Translations under genes and position numbers: made by a program
Assembly (NCBI GenBank): GCA_009663185.1
Contig: VJZX01000006.1
Location: 113,303-177,302, forward strand
Length of the DNA stretch: 64,000 nucleotides
Direction of reading: 5' to 3'
From: Isoptericola halalbus
Lineage (GTDB): Bacteria; Actinomycetota; Actinomycetes; Actinomycetales; Cellulomonadaceae
Part shown: positions 28,053-36,209 of the stretch, one piece after another
Position numbering within the stretch: position 1 is the stretch's first letter
How the letters are laid out: each line of letters starts with the position of its first letter
The notes under the pieces: generated by a model
What the model was told of the DNA's origin: nothing
What the model saw: only the letters and a program-made list of their open reading frames with translations
Database searches by the model: none

Positions 28053-29144
28053 TCAGCGCTCGACCTCACCGCGGATGAAGGCCTCGAGCTGTGCGCGGCC
28101 CTGGTTGTCCTCCATCTGCACGGGCGGGGACTTCATGAAGTACGTCGACGCCGACAGGATCGGGCCGCCGATGCCGCGGTCCTTGGCGATCTTCGCCGCA
28201 CGGATCGCGTCGATGATGATGCCGGCCGAGTTGGGGGAGTCCCACACCTCGAGCTTGTACTCCAGGTTGAGCGGCACCTCGCCGAAGGCGCGGCCCTCGA
28301 GGCGCACGTACGCCCACTTGCGGTCGTCGAGCCACTGCACGTAGTCCGACGGGCCGATGTGGACGTTGCGGTCCTCCGTCTTGCCGGCGAGCTGGCCGGT
28401 CAGGTTGGACGTGACCGACTGGGTCTTGGAGACCTTCTTCGACTCGAGACGGTTGCGCTGCAGCATGTTCTTGAAGTCCATGTTGCCGCCGACGTTGAGC
28501 TGGTACGTGCGGTCGAGCGCGACGCCGCGGTCCTCGAACAGCTTGGCGAGCACCCGGTGCGTGATCGTCGCGCCGACCTGCGACTTGATGTCGTCGCCGA
28601 CGATCGGCACGCCCGCGTCCTCGAACTTCTTCGCCCACTCGGGGTCGGACGCGATGAAGACCGGCAGCGCGTTGACGAACCCCACGCCCGCGTCGATCGC
28701 GCACTGCGCGTAGAACTTGTCGGCCTCCTCGGAGCCCACGGGGAGGTAGGACACGAGCACGTCGACGCGCGCGTCCTTGAGCGCCTGCACGACGTCGGCC
28801 GGCTCGGCGTCCGACTCGTCGACCATGGCCCGGTAGTAGTCGCCGAGGCCGTCGAGCGTGTGGCCGCGCTGGACGATGACACCGCTCGGCGGCACCTCGG
28901 CGAACTTGATCGTGTTGTTCTCCGAGGCGTGGATCGCCTCGGCGAGGTCGAAGCCGACCTTCTTCGCGTCGACGTCGAACGCCGCCACGAACTCGATGTC
29001 CCGCACGTGGTACTCGCCGAGCTGCACGTGCATGAGACCCGGGACGGTGTCGGACGGGTCGGCGTCGCGGTAGAACTGCACGCCCTGGACCAGGGACGAT
29101 GCGCAGTTTCCGACGCCGACGATGGCAACGCGGACGGAGGTCAT
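28053..29144 (-). CDS. ino1: Inositol-3-phosphate synthase
   Basis: Converts glucose 6-phosphate to 1L-myo-inositol 1-phosphate, the precursor of phosphatidylinositol and mycothiol in actinobacteria. The protein is 363 residues with the NAD-binding motif [16 protein letters not shown] at residues 6-21. [20 protein letters not shown] and the [15 protein letters not shown] block are conserved in the actinobacterial type. It starts 4 bp inside the end of the PadR gene (overlap 29141-29144), so the regulator is cotranscribed with it. Confidence 0.95.
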   Translation of the reverse strand: MTSVRVAIVGVGNCASSLVQGVQFYRDADPSDTVPGLMHVQLGEYHVRDIEFVAAFDVDAKKVGFDLAEAIHASENNTIKFAEVPPSGVIVQRGHTLDGLGDYYRAMVDESDAEPADVVQALKDARVDVLVSYLPVGSEEADKFYAQCAIDAGVGFVNALPVFIASDPEWAKKFEDAGVPIVGDDIKSQVGATITHRVLAKLFEDRGVALDRTYQLNVGGNMDFKNMLQRNRLESKKVSKTQSVTSNLTGQLAGKTEDRNVHIGPSDYVQWLDDRKWAYVRLEGRAFGEVPLNLEYKLEVWDSPNSAGIIIDAIRAAKIAKDRGIGGPILSASTYFMKSPPVQMEDNQGRAQLEAFIRGEVER

Positions 29145-29800
29145 CCTCGCTCCTTGCTTCTTGGGGACGGGGCGTCGGGCGCCCCGGTGGTGTGGTCTCG
29201 GTCGCGGCCGCGCGCGCGGTCGCGTTCCGTGGTGATGAGTCCGTCGAGCCAGCGCACCTCACGCTCGACCTGCTCGAGCCCGTGCCGTTGCAGCTCGAGG
29301 GTGTACTCGTCGAGCCGCTCGCGGGTGCGGGCGGCTGCCTCCCGGACCGCTTCCAGCCGCTCGGTGAGCCGGATGCGCCGGCCTTCGAGGATGCGGAGGC
29401 GGGTCTCGGCGTCGGTCTGCGCGAACAGCGCGAACCGGACGTCGAAGTTCTCGTCCTCCCAGGCCGCAGGCCCGGAGGACGACAGGACCGTCTGGAGGTG
29501 CTCCTTGCCCTCCGGGGTCAGTTGGTACGCGATGCGGCCCCGGCGCCCGGTCGTCAGCGGGGCCTTGCCCGACGGCGGCCGCGCGGTCCGGCCGGTGGTC
29601 GCCGTGGGCTCGGGGTCAGCAGTCTCGATCAGCCCGCGCGCCACCAGCGCCTTGAGCGCCGGGTAGAGCGTCCCGTAGGAGAACGCGCGGAACGAGCCGA
29701 GCAGGAGGTTGAGCCGCTTGCGCAGCTCGTAGCCGTGCAGGGGGGACTCGTTGAGCAGGCCGAGGATGGCCGTCTCGAGCACGGTGGACCTGCTGCGCAC
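29141..29800 (-). CDS. PadR family transcriptional regulator
   Basis: A 219-residue PadR repressor. The winged helix spans residues 1-95 ([43 protein letters not shown]), with an insertion rich in Thr/Gly/Pro ([18 protein letters not shown]) in the wing. The C-terminal half is a coiled coil for dimerisation ([20 protein letters not shown]). The GTG at 29800 has AGGGGG upstream. It leads the ino1 transcript; control of ino1 is inferred from the overlap and from an inverted repeat 36-57 bp upstream. Confidence 0.88.
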   Translation of the reverse strand: MRSRSTVLETAILGLLNESPLHGYELRKRLNLLLGSFRAFSYGTLYPALKALVARGLIETADPEPTATTGRTARPPSGKAPLTTGRRGRIAYQLTPEGKEHLQTVLSSSGPAAWEDENFDVRFALFAQTDAETRLRILEGRRIRLTERLEAVREAAARTRERLDEYTLELQRHGLEQVEREVRWLDGLITTERDRARGRDRDHTTGAPDAPSPRSKERG

Positions 29801-29835
29801 GGTGTCCCCCTCTCGGCCCTTCGACGACTGACTCC

Positions 29836-29857
29836 GACTCGACGTATCGAGTCGATA
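29836..29857. promoter_or_regulatory. Inverted repeats upstream of the PadR gene, candidate operator
   Basis: GACTCGA at 29836-29842 and TCGAGTC at 29847-29853 form a palindrome with a 4-bp centre. It overlaps a second one, TATCG at 29845-29849 with CGATA at 29853-29857. The position 36-57 bp upstream of the PadR start suits autorepression. Confidence 0.5.
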
Positions 29858-30077
29858 CATCGCGAGAATAGAGCGAGCCGAGGGCGTGCCGCAACGGCAG
29901 GCCCGGGACGCCGGATGTGAAGGTTCCGCGAAGCAGCCGCCAGGGCATCGGGGGCGACGTGAAGAGCCGCGCCGTTTCGTGCGTCGTGCTACGTCCGTCC
30001 GACCGCACATCCCCTAGGGTTCCTTGATGTCCCCCACAGGAATTGTGGTCCGATCACCGAAAGGCTGACTGGCTCCG

Positions 30078-32567
30078 ATGCCCAGACGCCGCCGCTTCTG
30101 GAACTACCCGCGCCCGAACAAGGGCCTGGTGCAGCGCTGGCTGCCCTCGTGGCGCATCGTCGTCGGCTCGATGCTCGGCCTCGGCGCGCTCGGCGCCGGG
30201 CTGTTCGTGGCGGCCTACGCGACGACGGAGATCCCCGACAACCTCGACGAGGTCAAGCACCAGGTCACGACGGTCTACTACGCGAACGGAAACGAGATCG
30301 GCACGATCTCGGACGGTTTCAAGCGCGAGATCGTCGACTACTCGACGTTGCCCGAATACGTCGGTGGGGCCGTCGTCGCCTCCGAGGACTCGACCTTCTG
30401 GACCAACCCCGGCGTGGACGTCAGGGGCATCGCGCGCGCGGCGTTCAACAACCTCAAGGGCGGCAGCCGTCAGGGCGCCTCGACACTGACCCAGCAGTAC
30501 GTCGAGCGGTACTACCTCGACACCACGACCTCCTACGCCGGCAAGCTCCGCGAGGCGATCATCGCTCTCAAGGTCGCGCGGACCCAGCCCAAGGAGGAGG
30601 TGCTGGGGAACTACCTCAACACCATCTACTGGGGCCGCGGGACGTACGGGATCCAGGCCGCTGCGAAGGAGTACTTCGGCAAGGACGCCGCGGAGCTCAC
30701 CTACTCGGAGTCGGCGATGCTGGCCGGCATCATCCCGTCGCCCGTGAACTGGGACCCCTCGGTCAATCTCGAGCAGGCGCAGCTGCGCTGGGAGCGCAGC
30801 ATCCAGCGCTTGTACGACCAGGGTTACATCACTCCTGAGGAGTACCAGAACGCCGAGTTCCCGAAGTTCAGGGCGAAGAAGGAAGCGCGAAACACCCAGG
30901 GCGGCCAGAAGGGCTACCTGATCGATGCGGTCAAGAAGGAGCTCATCAGGTCGGGCCGCTTCACCGACGAGGACTGGACACGCGGCCTGCAGATCACGAC
31001 GACGATCAAGCCCAAGCTCCAGAAGGCCGCCGTCGACATCGTGGATGCGATCCCTGAGGACGCGAGCAAGAACCTGCGCGCCTCGATCGTGTCGATCGAC
31101 CCCTCCACCGGCGCGATCGTCACGCTCTACGGTGGCGCCGACTACGTCACGCAGTCCCTCAGCACGGCCACCCAGGACGTCGTGCAGGCGGGTTCGACGT
31201 TCAAGCCGTTCACGCTCATCGGGGCGCTCGAGAAGGGCCACACGCTCGACGAGACGTTCGACGGCAACTCGCCCAAGACTTTCCCGGAAGCGAACAACGG
31301 CGAGGACTGGGAGGTCAACAACTTCGGTCTCGAGTCCTACGGACAGGTCGACCTCGCCGAGGCGACCGCCAACTCGGTCAACACCGCCTACGCCGAGCTC
31401 AACCTTGAGATCGGGCCGGAGACGACCGCCGACGTCGCCGTCCGCGCCGGGATCCGAGAGACCATGAACGACAAGCCGACGGTCCCGAGCGAGCTCTCCA
31501 ACGTGCTCGGTACCGCGTCTGTCTACCCGATCGACCTGGCGCGCGCGTACGCCACGCTGGCCGCGCAGGGCTACAAGACGACGCCGCACGTCGTGCAGAA
31601 GGTCGAGACGCTCTCGGGGGAGCAGATCTACCAGGAGCAGACCTCCTCCGAGCAGGTCTTCAAGCCCGACGTCATGGCGGCCTCGACGTACGCGATGACG
31701 AAGGTCGTCGAGGAGGGTTCGGGGCGCACGGCCCAGGAGCTCGGACGCCCGGTCGCGGGCAAGACCGGTACGTCACAGAACAACCGTTCGGCGTGGTTCG
31801 CCGGCTACGTGCCGCAGCTCGCGACCGTCGTGGGCCTGCGCCAGTACGAGAAGGTCGACCTCGAAGCAGGGATCATGCAGGGCCAGGCACCGATCGACGC
31901 GTTCGGCGGGTACGGCGAGATCACCGGTGGATCGTGGCCCGTGCGCGCGTGGACGGACTTCATGGCCGTCGCGACCGAGGGTATGGAGATCAAGGAGTTC
32001 CCGGAGTTCACGCCGCCCACCCCGAGCTTCTCGCCGTCGCCGACCCCGTCGCCGTCGGAGACGGAGTTCGTCGAGGTCCCGAACGTCGTCGGCATGGACA
32101 TCGCCAAGGCGACGCGTGAGCTCGAGAAGCTGGGCCTCAACGTCGGCGCGCCGGTGGCACAGGACAGTGACCAGCCGCGTGGCACGGTGCTCGCACAGTC
32201 CTCGACCGACGAGGTCCCGGTGGGCTCGACCATCACCCTCACCGTGTCGACGGGACAGACCGAGCAGACGGTCGTTCCCGAGGTCGTCGGCATGACGCGT
32301 ACGTCGGCGGAGCAGGCGCTCCGCGACGCCGGGCTGCGGTCCTCCGTCCGCGAGGAGGAGAGAGTCGACGTCGAGCCGGGCACCGTCATCCAGTCCGACC
32401 CGGGAGGCGGCGCGACCGTCGAGCCGGGCAGCACCGTGACCCTGATCGTCGCCAAGGCTCCGGTCGACGCCGGCGGGGGGAACGGGAACGGCAACGGCAA
32501 CGGCGGCGAGCCGAGCCCGAGCCCGACCCCGAGCGACGAGGACGACGGCGGCCTGTTCGGGGGCTGA
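30078..32567 (+). CDS. ponA: Class A penicillin-binding protein with two PASTA domains
   Basis: A bifunctional peptidoglycan synthase of 829 residues. A basic cytosolic start is followed by a membrane helix (residues 28-48). The GT51 glycosyltransferase has the catalytic Glu in VVASEDSTFWTNPGVD and GASTLTQQYVERYY. The transpeptidase has the serine in AGSTFKPF, and KTGTSQNN. Two PASTA repeats (VPNVVGMDIAKATRELEKLG and VPEVVGMTRTSAEQALRDAG) lie near residues 675-805, then a Gly/Asn/Pro-rich tail. It precedes the rpsF cluster, as PonA1 does in M. tuberculosis. Confidence 0.95.
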   Translation: MPRRRRFWNYPRPNKGLVQRWLPSWRIVVGSMLGLGALGAGLFVAAYATTEIPDNLDEVKHQVTTVYYANGNEIGTISDGFKREIVDYSTLPEYVGGAVVASEDSTFWTNPGVDVRGIARAAFNNLKGGSRQGASTLTQQYVERYYLDTTTSYAGKLREAIIALKVARTQPKEEVLGNYLNTIYWGRGTYGIQAAAKEYFGKDAAELTYSESAMLAGIIPSPVNWDPSVNLEQAQLRWERSIQRLYDQGYITPEEYQNAEFPKFRAKKEARNTQGGQKGYLIDAVKKELIRSGRFTDEDWTRGLQITTTIKPKLQKAAVDIVDAIPEDASKNLRASIVSIDPSTGAIVTLYGGADYVTQSLSTATQDVVQAGSTFKPFTLIGALEKGHTLDETFDGNSPKTFPEANNGEDWEVNNFGLESYGQVDLAEATANSVNTAYAELNLEIGPETTADVAVRAGIRETMNDKPTVPSELSNVLGTASVYPIDLARAYATLAAQGYKTTPHVVQKVETLSGEQIYQEQTSSEQVFKPDVMAASTYAMTKVVEEGSGRTAQELGRPVAGKTGTSQNNRSAWFAGYVPQLATVVGLRQYEKVDLEAGIMQGQAPIDAFGGYGEITGGSWPVRAWTDFMAVATEGMEIKEFPEFTPPTPSFSPSPTPSPSETEFVEVPNVVGMDIAKATRELEKLGLNVGAPVAQDSDQPRGTVLAQSSTDEVPVGSTITLTVSTGQTEQTVVPEVVGMTRTSAEQALRDAGLRSSVREEERVDVEPGTVIQSDPGGGATVEPGSTVTLIVAKAPVDAGGGNGNGNGNGGEPSPSPTPSDEDDGGLFGG

Positions 32568-32616
32568 CGGCCTCAGATTTCCGGGGTGCCTGCCCGAGCG
32601 GGTACCCTGGGCGACT

Positions 32617-32661
32617 GGCTGTGCCCACCGTCGTCGGACCTCCGGCGGCGACGGCACAGCC
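32617..32661 (+). promoter_or_regulatory. Structured rpsF leader hairpin
   Basis: GGCTGTGCC at 32617-32625 pairs with GGCACAGCC at 32653-32661, and GTCGT at 32630-32634 with GCGAC at 32648-32652, leaving CACC bulged on one strand. This resembles the S6:S18-binding leaders found before rpsF, in which a bulged CCG near a stem is recognised. The match is by eye only. It lies about 70 bp upstream of rpsF. Confidence 0.45.
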
Positions 32662-32731
32662 GACGCACGCAAGAACCCTCCTGTCACGGATGGACCGTGA
32701 CCGCTGAGACCAGAGGAGGTGGGTTGAACAC

Positions 32732-33022
32732 ATGCGTCAGTACGAGCTGATGGTGATCCTGGACCCGCAGGTCGAGGAGCGCACCGTCGCCCCGTCGCTC
32801 GACAAGTACCTGCAGGTCATCACGACCGATGGTGGAACCGTCGACAAGGTGGACATCTGGGGTCGTCGCCGCATGGCGTACGACATCAAGAAGCGCTCCG
32901 AGGGCGTCTACGCCGTCGTGGACTTCACCGCCACGTCCGACACCGCGAAGGAGCTGGACCGCCAGCTCGGCCTGAACGAGGCCGTGCTGCGCACGAAGAT
33001 CCTGCGCACGGACGCTCGCTGA
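32732..33022 (+). CDS. rpsF: 30S ribosomal protein S6
   Basis: A 96-residue ribosomal protein that pairs with S18 on the 30S platform. [18 protein letters not shown] at the start and the segment [20 protein letters not shown] are diagnostic. A strong RBS, GAGGAGG, lies upstream of the ATG. It starts the rpsF-ssb-rpsR-rplI operon. Confidence 0.97.
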   Translation: MRQYELMVILDPQVEERTVAPSLDKYLQVITTDGGTVDKVDIWGRRRMAYDIKKRSEGVYAVVDFTATSDTAKELDRQLGLNEAVLRTKILRTDAR

Positions 33023-33135
33023 GACTGCTGAACCGAACCATCCCGCCCTGTCGCGAGACGCCTGTCGGTGCCCTGTGATGGGATTTCCCCACGAACTCGC
33101 GTACAGACTCTCGCGGACGAACGAAGGAGCTTGGC

Positions 33136-33666
33136 ATGGCTGGTGAGACCGTCATCACGGTCGTCGGAAACCTGACCGCGGACCCGGAGCTGCGCTTCAC
33201 CCCGTCGGGTGCGGCCGTCGCCAACTTCACGATCGCTTCCACGCCGCGCACCTTCGACCGCCAGACGAACGAGTGGAAGGACGGCGAGGCGCTGTTCCTC
33301 CGCTGCTCCGTCTGGCGCGAGGCTGCCGAGAACGTCGCCGAGTCGCTGACGAAGGGCATGCGCGTCCTCGCGCAGGGACGCCTGACGCAGCGCTCGTACG
33401 AGACGCGCGAGGGGGAGAAGCGGACCGTCGTGGAGCTCCAGGTGGACGAGATCGGCCCGTCGCTGAGGTTCGCCTCGGCCAAGGTCACTCGCGCCCAGCG
33501 CTCCGGTGGCGGCGGCTTCGGCGGAGGCGGCGGCTACGGCGGCCCCTCCGGCAACGCCGGTGGTGGGTTCGGTTCCTCCGGTGGCGGTCAGCAGCAGAAC
33601 GACCCGTGGGCCACGGCCGGCCCTGCCTCGCAGGGCGGCGGGTTCTCGGACGAGCCTCCGTTCTGA
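33136..33666 (+). CDS. ssb: Single-stranded DNA-binding protein
   Basis: A 176-residue SSB. The OB fold covers residues 1-115 ([37 protein letters not shown]). A Gly-rich linker follows ([13 protein letters not shown] and onward). The C-terminus ends FSDEPPF, close to the DDDIPF-type acidic tip that binds partner proteins. It lies 113 bp after rpsF and 98 bp before rpsR. Confidence 0.97.
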   Translation: MAGETVITVVGNLTADPELRFTPSGAAVANFTIASTPRTFDRQTNEWKDGEALFLRCSVWREAAENVAESLTKGMRVLAQGRLTQRSYETREGEKRTVVELQVDEIGPSLRFASAKVTRAQRSGGGGFGGGGGYGGPSGNAGGGFGSSGGGQQQNDPWATAGPASQGGGFSDEPPF

Positions 33667-33764
33667 CCAACACCTACTCCCAGACCACCTCGTCCCGGTA
33701 CGACGCCGGTCGCTCGCGGCCGCGCGTCCCGCACCGGGACAGCACCTGAAGAAGGAGCAACACC

Positions 33765-34001
33765 ATGGCGAAGCCTGTGGTGCGCAAGCCCAAGAAGAAG
33801 GCGAACCCGCTCAAGACGGCCAAGATCGAGGCCGTCGACTACAAGGACACCGCGCTGCTGCGCAAGTTCATCTCCGACCGCGGCAAGATCCGCGCGCGTC
33901 GGGTGACCGGTGTCACCGTCCAGGAGCAGCGCCAGATCGCGCGCGCCGTCAAGAACGCCCGCGAGATGGCCCTGCTGCCATACTCGTCGTCGGCCCGCTG
34001 A
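33765..34001 (+). CDS. rpsR: 30S ribosomal protein S18
   Basis: A 78-residue, basic S18 protein. [20 protein letters not shown] and [20 protein letters not shown] are conserved family motifs. No zinc-binding Cys cluster is present, so it is the Cys-minus form. It is 20 bp upstream of rplI. Confidence 0.97.
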   Translation: MAKPVVRKPKKKANPLKTAKIEAVDYKDTALLRKFISDRGKIRARRVTGVTVQEQRQIARAVKNAREMALLPYSSSAR

Positions 34002-34021
34002 CCGGAAAGGATCACTGAACC

Positions 34022-34468
34022 ATGGCAAAGCTGATCCTGACCCACGAGGTCACCGGTCTCGGTGAGCCCGGGGACGTCGTCGAGGTGAAGGACGGGTACG
34101 CCCGTAACTTCCTCATCCCGCGTCGTCTGGCCACGCCCTGGACCAAGGGCGCGGAGTCCCAGGTCTCGCAGATCCGCAAGGCCCGCAAGGCCCGCGAGAT
34201 CGCCACGCTCGACGACGCCAAGGCCGCGGCCGACGCGCTCCAGGCCAAGGCCGTCGTCGTGACGGCCAAGGCCGGCGAGTCCGGCCGCCTGTTCGGCGCG
34301 GTGACCACCGGCGACATCGCCGCCGCGGTCGCCGAGGCCGGCGCGCAGGTCGACAAGCGCAAGATCGAGATCGGTCAGCCGATCAAGGCGACCGGTGACT
34401 ACACCGTGTCGGTCCGCCTGCACCCTGAGGTGTCGGCGAAGTTGGCCGTCAAGGTCGTCGCCGCCTGA
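34022..34468 (+). CDS. rplI: 50S ribosomal protein L9
   Basis: A 148-residue L9. The N-terminal domain signature [20 protein letters not shown] is present, then the long connecting helix ([20 protein letters not shown]) and the C-terminal RNA-binding domain ([20 protein letters not shown]). It is the last gene of the operon and is followed by a strong terminator. Confidence 0.97.
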   Translation: MAKLILTHEVTGLGEPGDVVEVKDGYARNFLIPRRLATPWTKGAESQVSQIRKARKAREIATLDDAKAAADALQAKAVVVTAKAGESGRLFGAVTTGDIAAAVAEAGAQVDKRKIEIGQPIKATGDYTVSVRLHPEVSAKLAVKVVAA

Positions 34469-34481
34469 TCCGGCGCTGATC

Positions 34482-34526
34482 GCACGACGCCCCGGTCCTC
34501 CTTAGTGGAGGGCCGGGGCGTCGTGC
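34482..34526. terminator. Bidirectional terminator between rplI and the MATE gene
   Basis: GCACGACGCCCCGG at 34482-34495 pairs with its complement at 34513-34526. The stem extends through a G-T pair and CCTCC/GGAGG to a 5-nt loop. About 20 paired bases, placed between convergent genes, with TTTC on the right. Confidence 0.9.
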
Positions 34527-34572
34527 TTTCGCGTGCGAGTCCACGGCCGGCGGCCAGGAGTGCGGCAACGTG

Positions 34573-35907
34573 TCAGCCGCCGGTCACCATCCACCGGTCG
34601 CCACGGGCCCGCAGTCCTGTCGTGAGCGCGCGGGCGAGCATGAACACACCGGCGAACGCGGCCCAGAGCCATGCCAGCCCGACCGCCCCGTCGGGCGCCC
34701 AGGCGCGCACCCCGAGGGCGAACGGCGCGTACACCGCGAGCGTGAGCATCCCCGCCCAGGCGAGGTAGCGACCGTCGCCGGCCCCGATGAGGACGCCGTC
34801 GAGCACGAAGACCCACCCCGCCATCGGCATGAGCACGCCGCAGACCACGAGCCCAGCGGTGAGCGCGACGCGCACGTCGGGATCCGGCGAGAACAACGGC
34901 GCGATCCACCAACCCGCGGCCGCGAGCACGACACCGATCGCCGCCCCGGCGGCCACGCCCCACTGCAGGCACCGGTGCAGCACGGCGCGGACGCGCGCGG
35001 TGTCCCCGGCGCCGAGCCCGTGCCCCACCAGCGCCTGCGCCGCGATGGCCAGCGCGTCCAGCGCGAACGCCGCGAGTCCCCACAGGCTGTTGACGACCTG
35101 GTGCGCGGCCAGGGCCGTCACGCCGAGCGACGTCGCCACGCTGACCGTCAGCAGGATCGCGAGCCGCAGCGACGCCGTCCGCACGAACAGGGGAGCGCCC
35201 GCCACGGCGTTGGCCCAGATCCCGGCCCGGTGTGGCCGGAGGGACGCGCCGTACCTCCGCGCCCCGCGGACCACGACGACGGCGAGCGTCGCCGCCATCC
35301 CGACCTGCACGACCGCGGTTGCCAACGCCGACCCGGCGATGCCCATTCCTACGCCGTACACGAGCACGACGTCGAGCACCGCGTTGCCCCCGGCCCCGAT
35401 CGACGCGACCCACAGCGGGGTGCGCGTGTCCTGGAGGCCGCGCAGCACGCCCGTCGCCGCGAGGACCAACAGCATCCCGGGAAGGCCGAACGCCGACCAG
35501 CGCAGGTACGTGGTGGCGTGCGTGGCGACGTCGGACATGCCTCCCATGGCCGTGACGGCCCACGGCGCCGTCGCGAACAGCGCCGCAGCCAGGACGGCAC
35601 CGAGCCCGAGGGCGAGCCACATGCCGTCGATCCCGGACTGCAGCGCCTCGCGCGTGCGGCCGGCGCCCAGCCGCCGCGCGACGGCGGCCGTGGTTGCGTA
35701 GGCAAGGAAGATGCAGAGCCCGACGAGCGTCACGAGCAGCGTCGAGGCGAGCGACAGACCGGCCAGCTGCGCGGTGCCGAGGTGCCCGACGACGGCACTG
35801 TCGACGAGCACGAACAGCGGCTCGGCGACGAGCGCCCCCAGGGCAGGCCAGGCGAGCGCAAGGATCTCCCGATCGAGCCCTCGCCGACTGCGGCCAAACT
35901 CACGCAA
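34573..35907 (-). CDS. MATE family efflux transporter (DinF-like)
   Basis: A 12-helix multidrug/toxin efflux pump of the DinF branch. The N-terminal block LAWPALGALVAEPLFVLVDS and AVVGHLGTAQLAGLSLAS are signatures. I take the TTG at 35907 as start because AGGAG sits 7 bp upstream and the conserved domain begins soon after, giving 444 residues. The in-frame ATG at 36066 adds 53 residues unlike any transporter. Next to dnaB, divergent, with DnaA-box-like sites between them. Confidence 0.85.
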   Translation of the reverse strand: MREFGRSRRGLDREILALAWPALGALVAEPLFVLVDSAVVGHLGTAQLAGLSLASTLLVTLVGLCIFLAYATTAAVARRLGAGRTREALQSGIDGMWLALGLGAVLAAALFATAPWAVTAMGGMSDVATHATTYLRWSAFGLPGMLLVLAATGVLRGLQDTRTPLWVASIGAGGNAVLDVVLVYGVGMGIAGSALATAVVQVGMAATLAVVVVRGARRYGASLRPHRAGIWANAVAGAPLFVRTASLRLAILLTVSVATSLGVTALAAHQVVNSLWGLAAFALDALAIAAQALVGHGLGAGDTARVRAVLHRCLQWGVAAGAAIGVVLAAAGWWIAPLFSPDPDVRVALTAGLVVCGVLMPMAGWVFVLDGVLIGAGDGRYLAWAGMLTLAVYAPFALGVRAWAPDGAVGLAWLWAAFAGVFMLARALTTGLRARGDRWMVTGG

Positions 35908-35967
35908 CTGATTTCTCCTCCACAGCCTGGGGGAAGCGTTCCCGCAGGTCGGCATGCTTGTGCAAAC

Positions 35968-36011
35968 TTGTACACAGGAGATGTCCCCAGTTGTGCACAT
36001 GGTTGTCCACC
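35968..36011 (+). promoter_or_regulatory. Cluster of DnaA-box-like 9-mers upstream of dnaB
   Basis: TTGTACACA at 35968-35976, TTGTGCACA at 35991-35999 and TTGTCCACC at 36003-36011 each differ from TTGTCCACA by one base, all in the same orientation. Further partial matches (TTCCACAG, GGTCCACAC, CGTCCACAG) follow up to 36069. They lie in the 302-bp gap between the MATE gene and dnaB; no gene is seen there. Confidence 0.6.
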
Positions 36012-36209
36012 GGCTGTGCACACCCTCGCGCCACCCTTCCACAGCCTGGTCCACACGGCCGTCCACAGGCTCGATTGCGGTCCTGCCCGGGCGCGCCTAG
36101 CGTCGTCGGCGGTGTCGGTGGTCCACGGTAGAACAGGGCCCTGACAGCAGGGGGAGTCTCCCTCATGGGATCAGTGGCGGCCGGCAGCGCCGGGCGAGAG
36201 AGGCGAGGC

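Noticed and set aside
27961-28066. A 14-bp direct repeat TCAGCGCTCGACCT at the ino1 end and 92 bp downstream
   Set aside because: Could be a scar of partial duplication, but it is short and nothing else in the interval supports a functional element.
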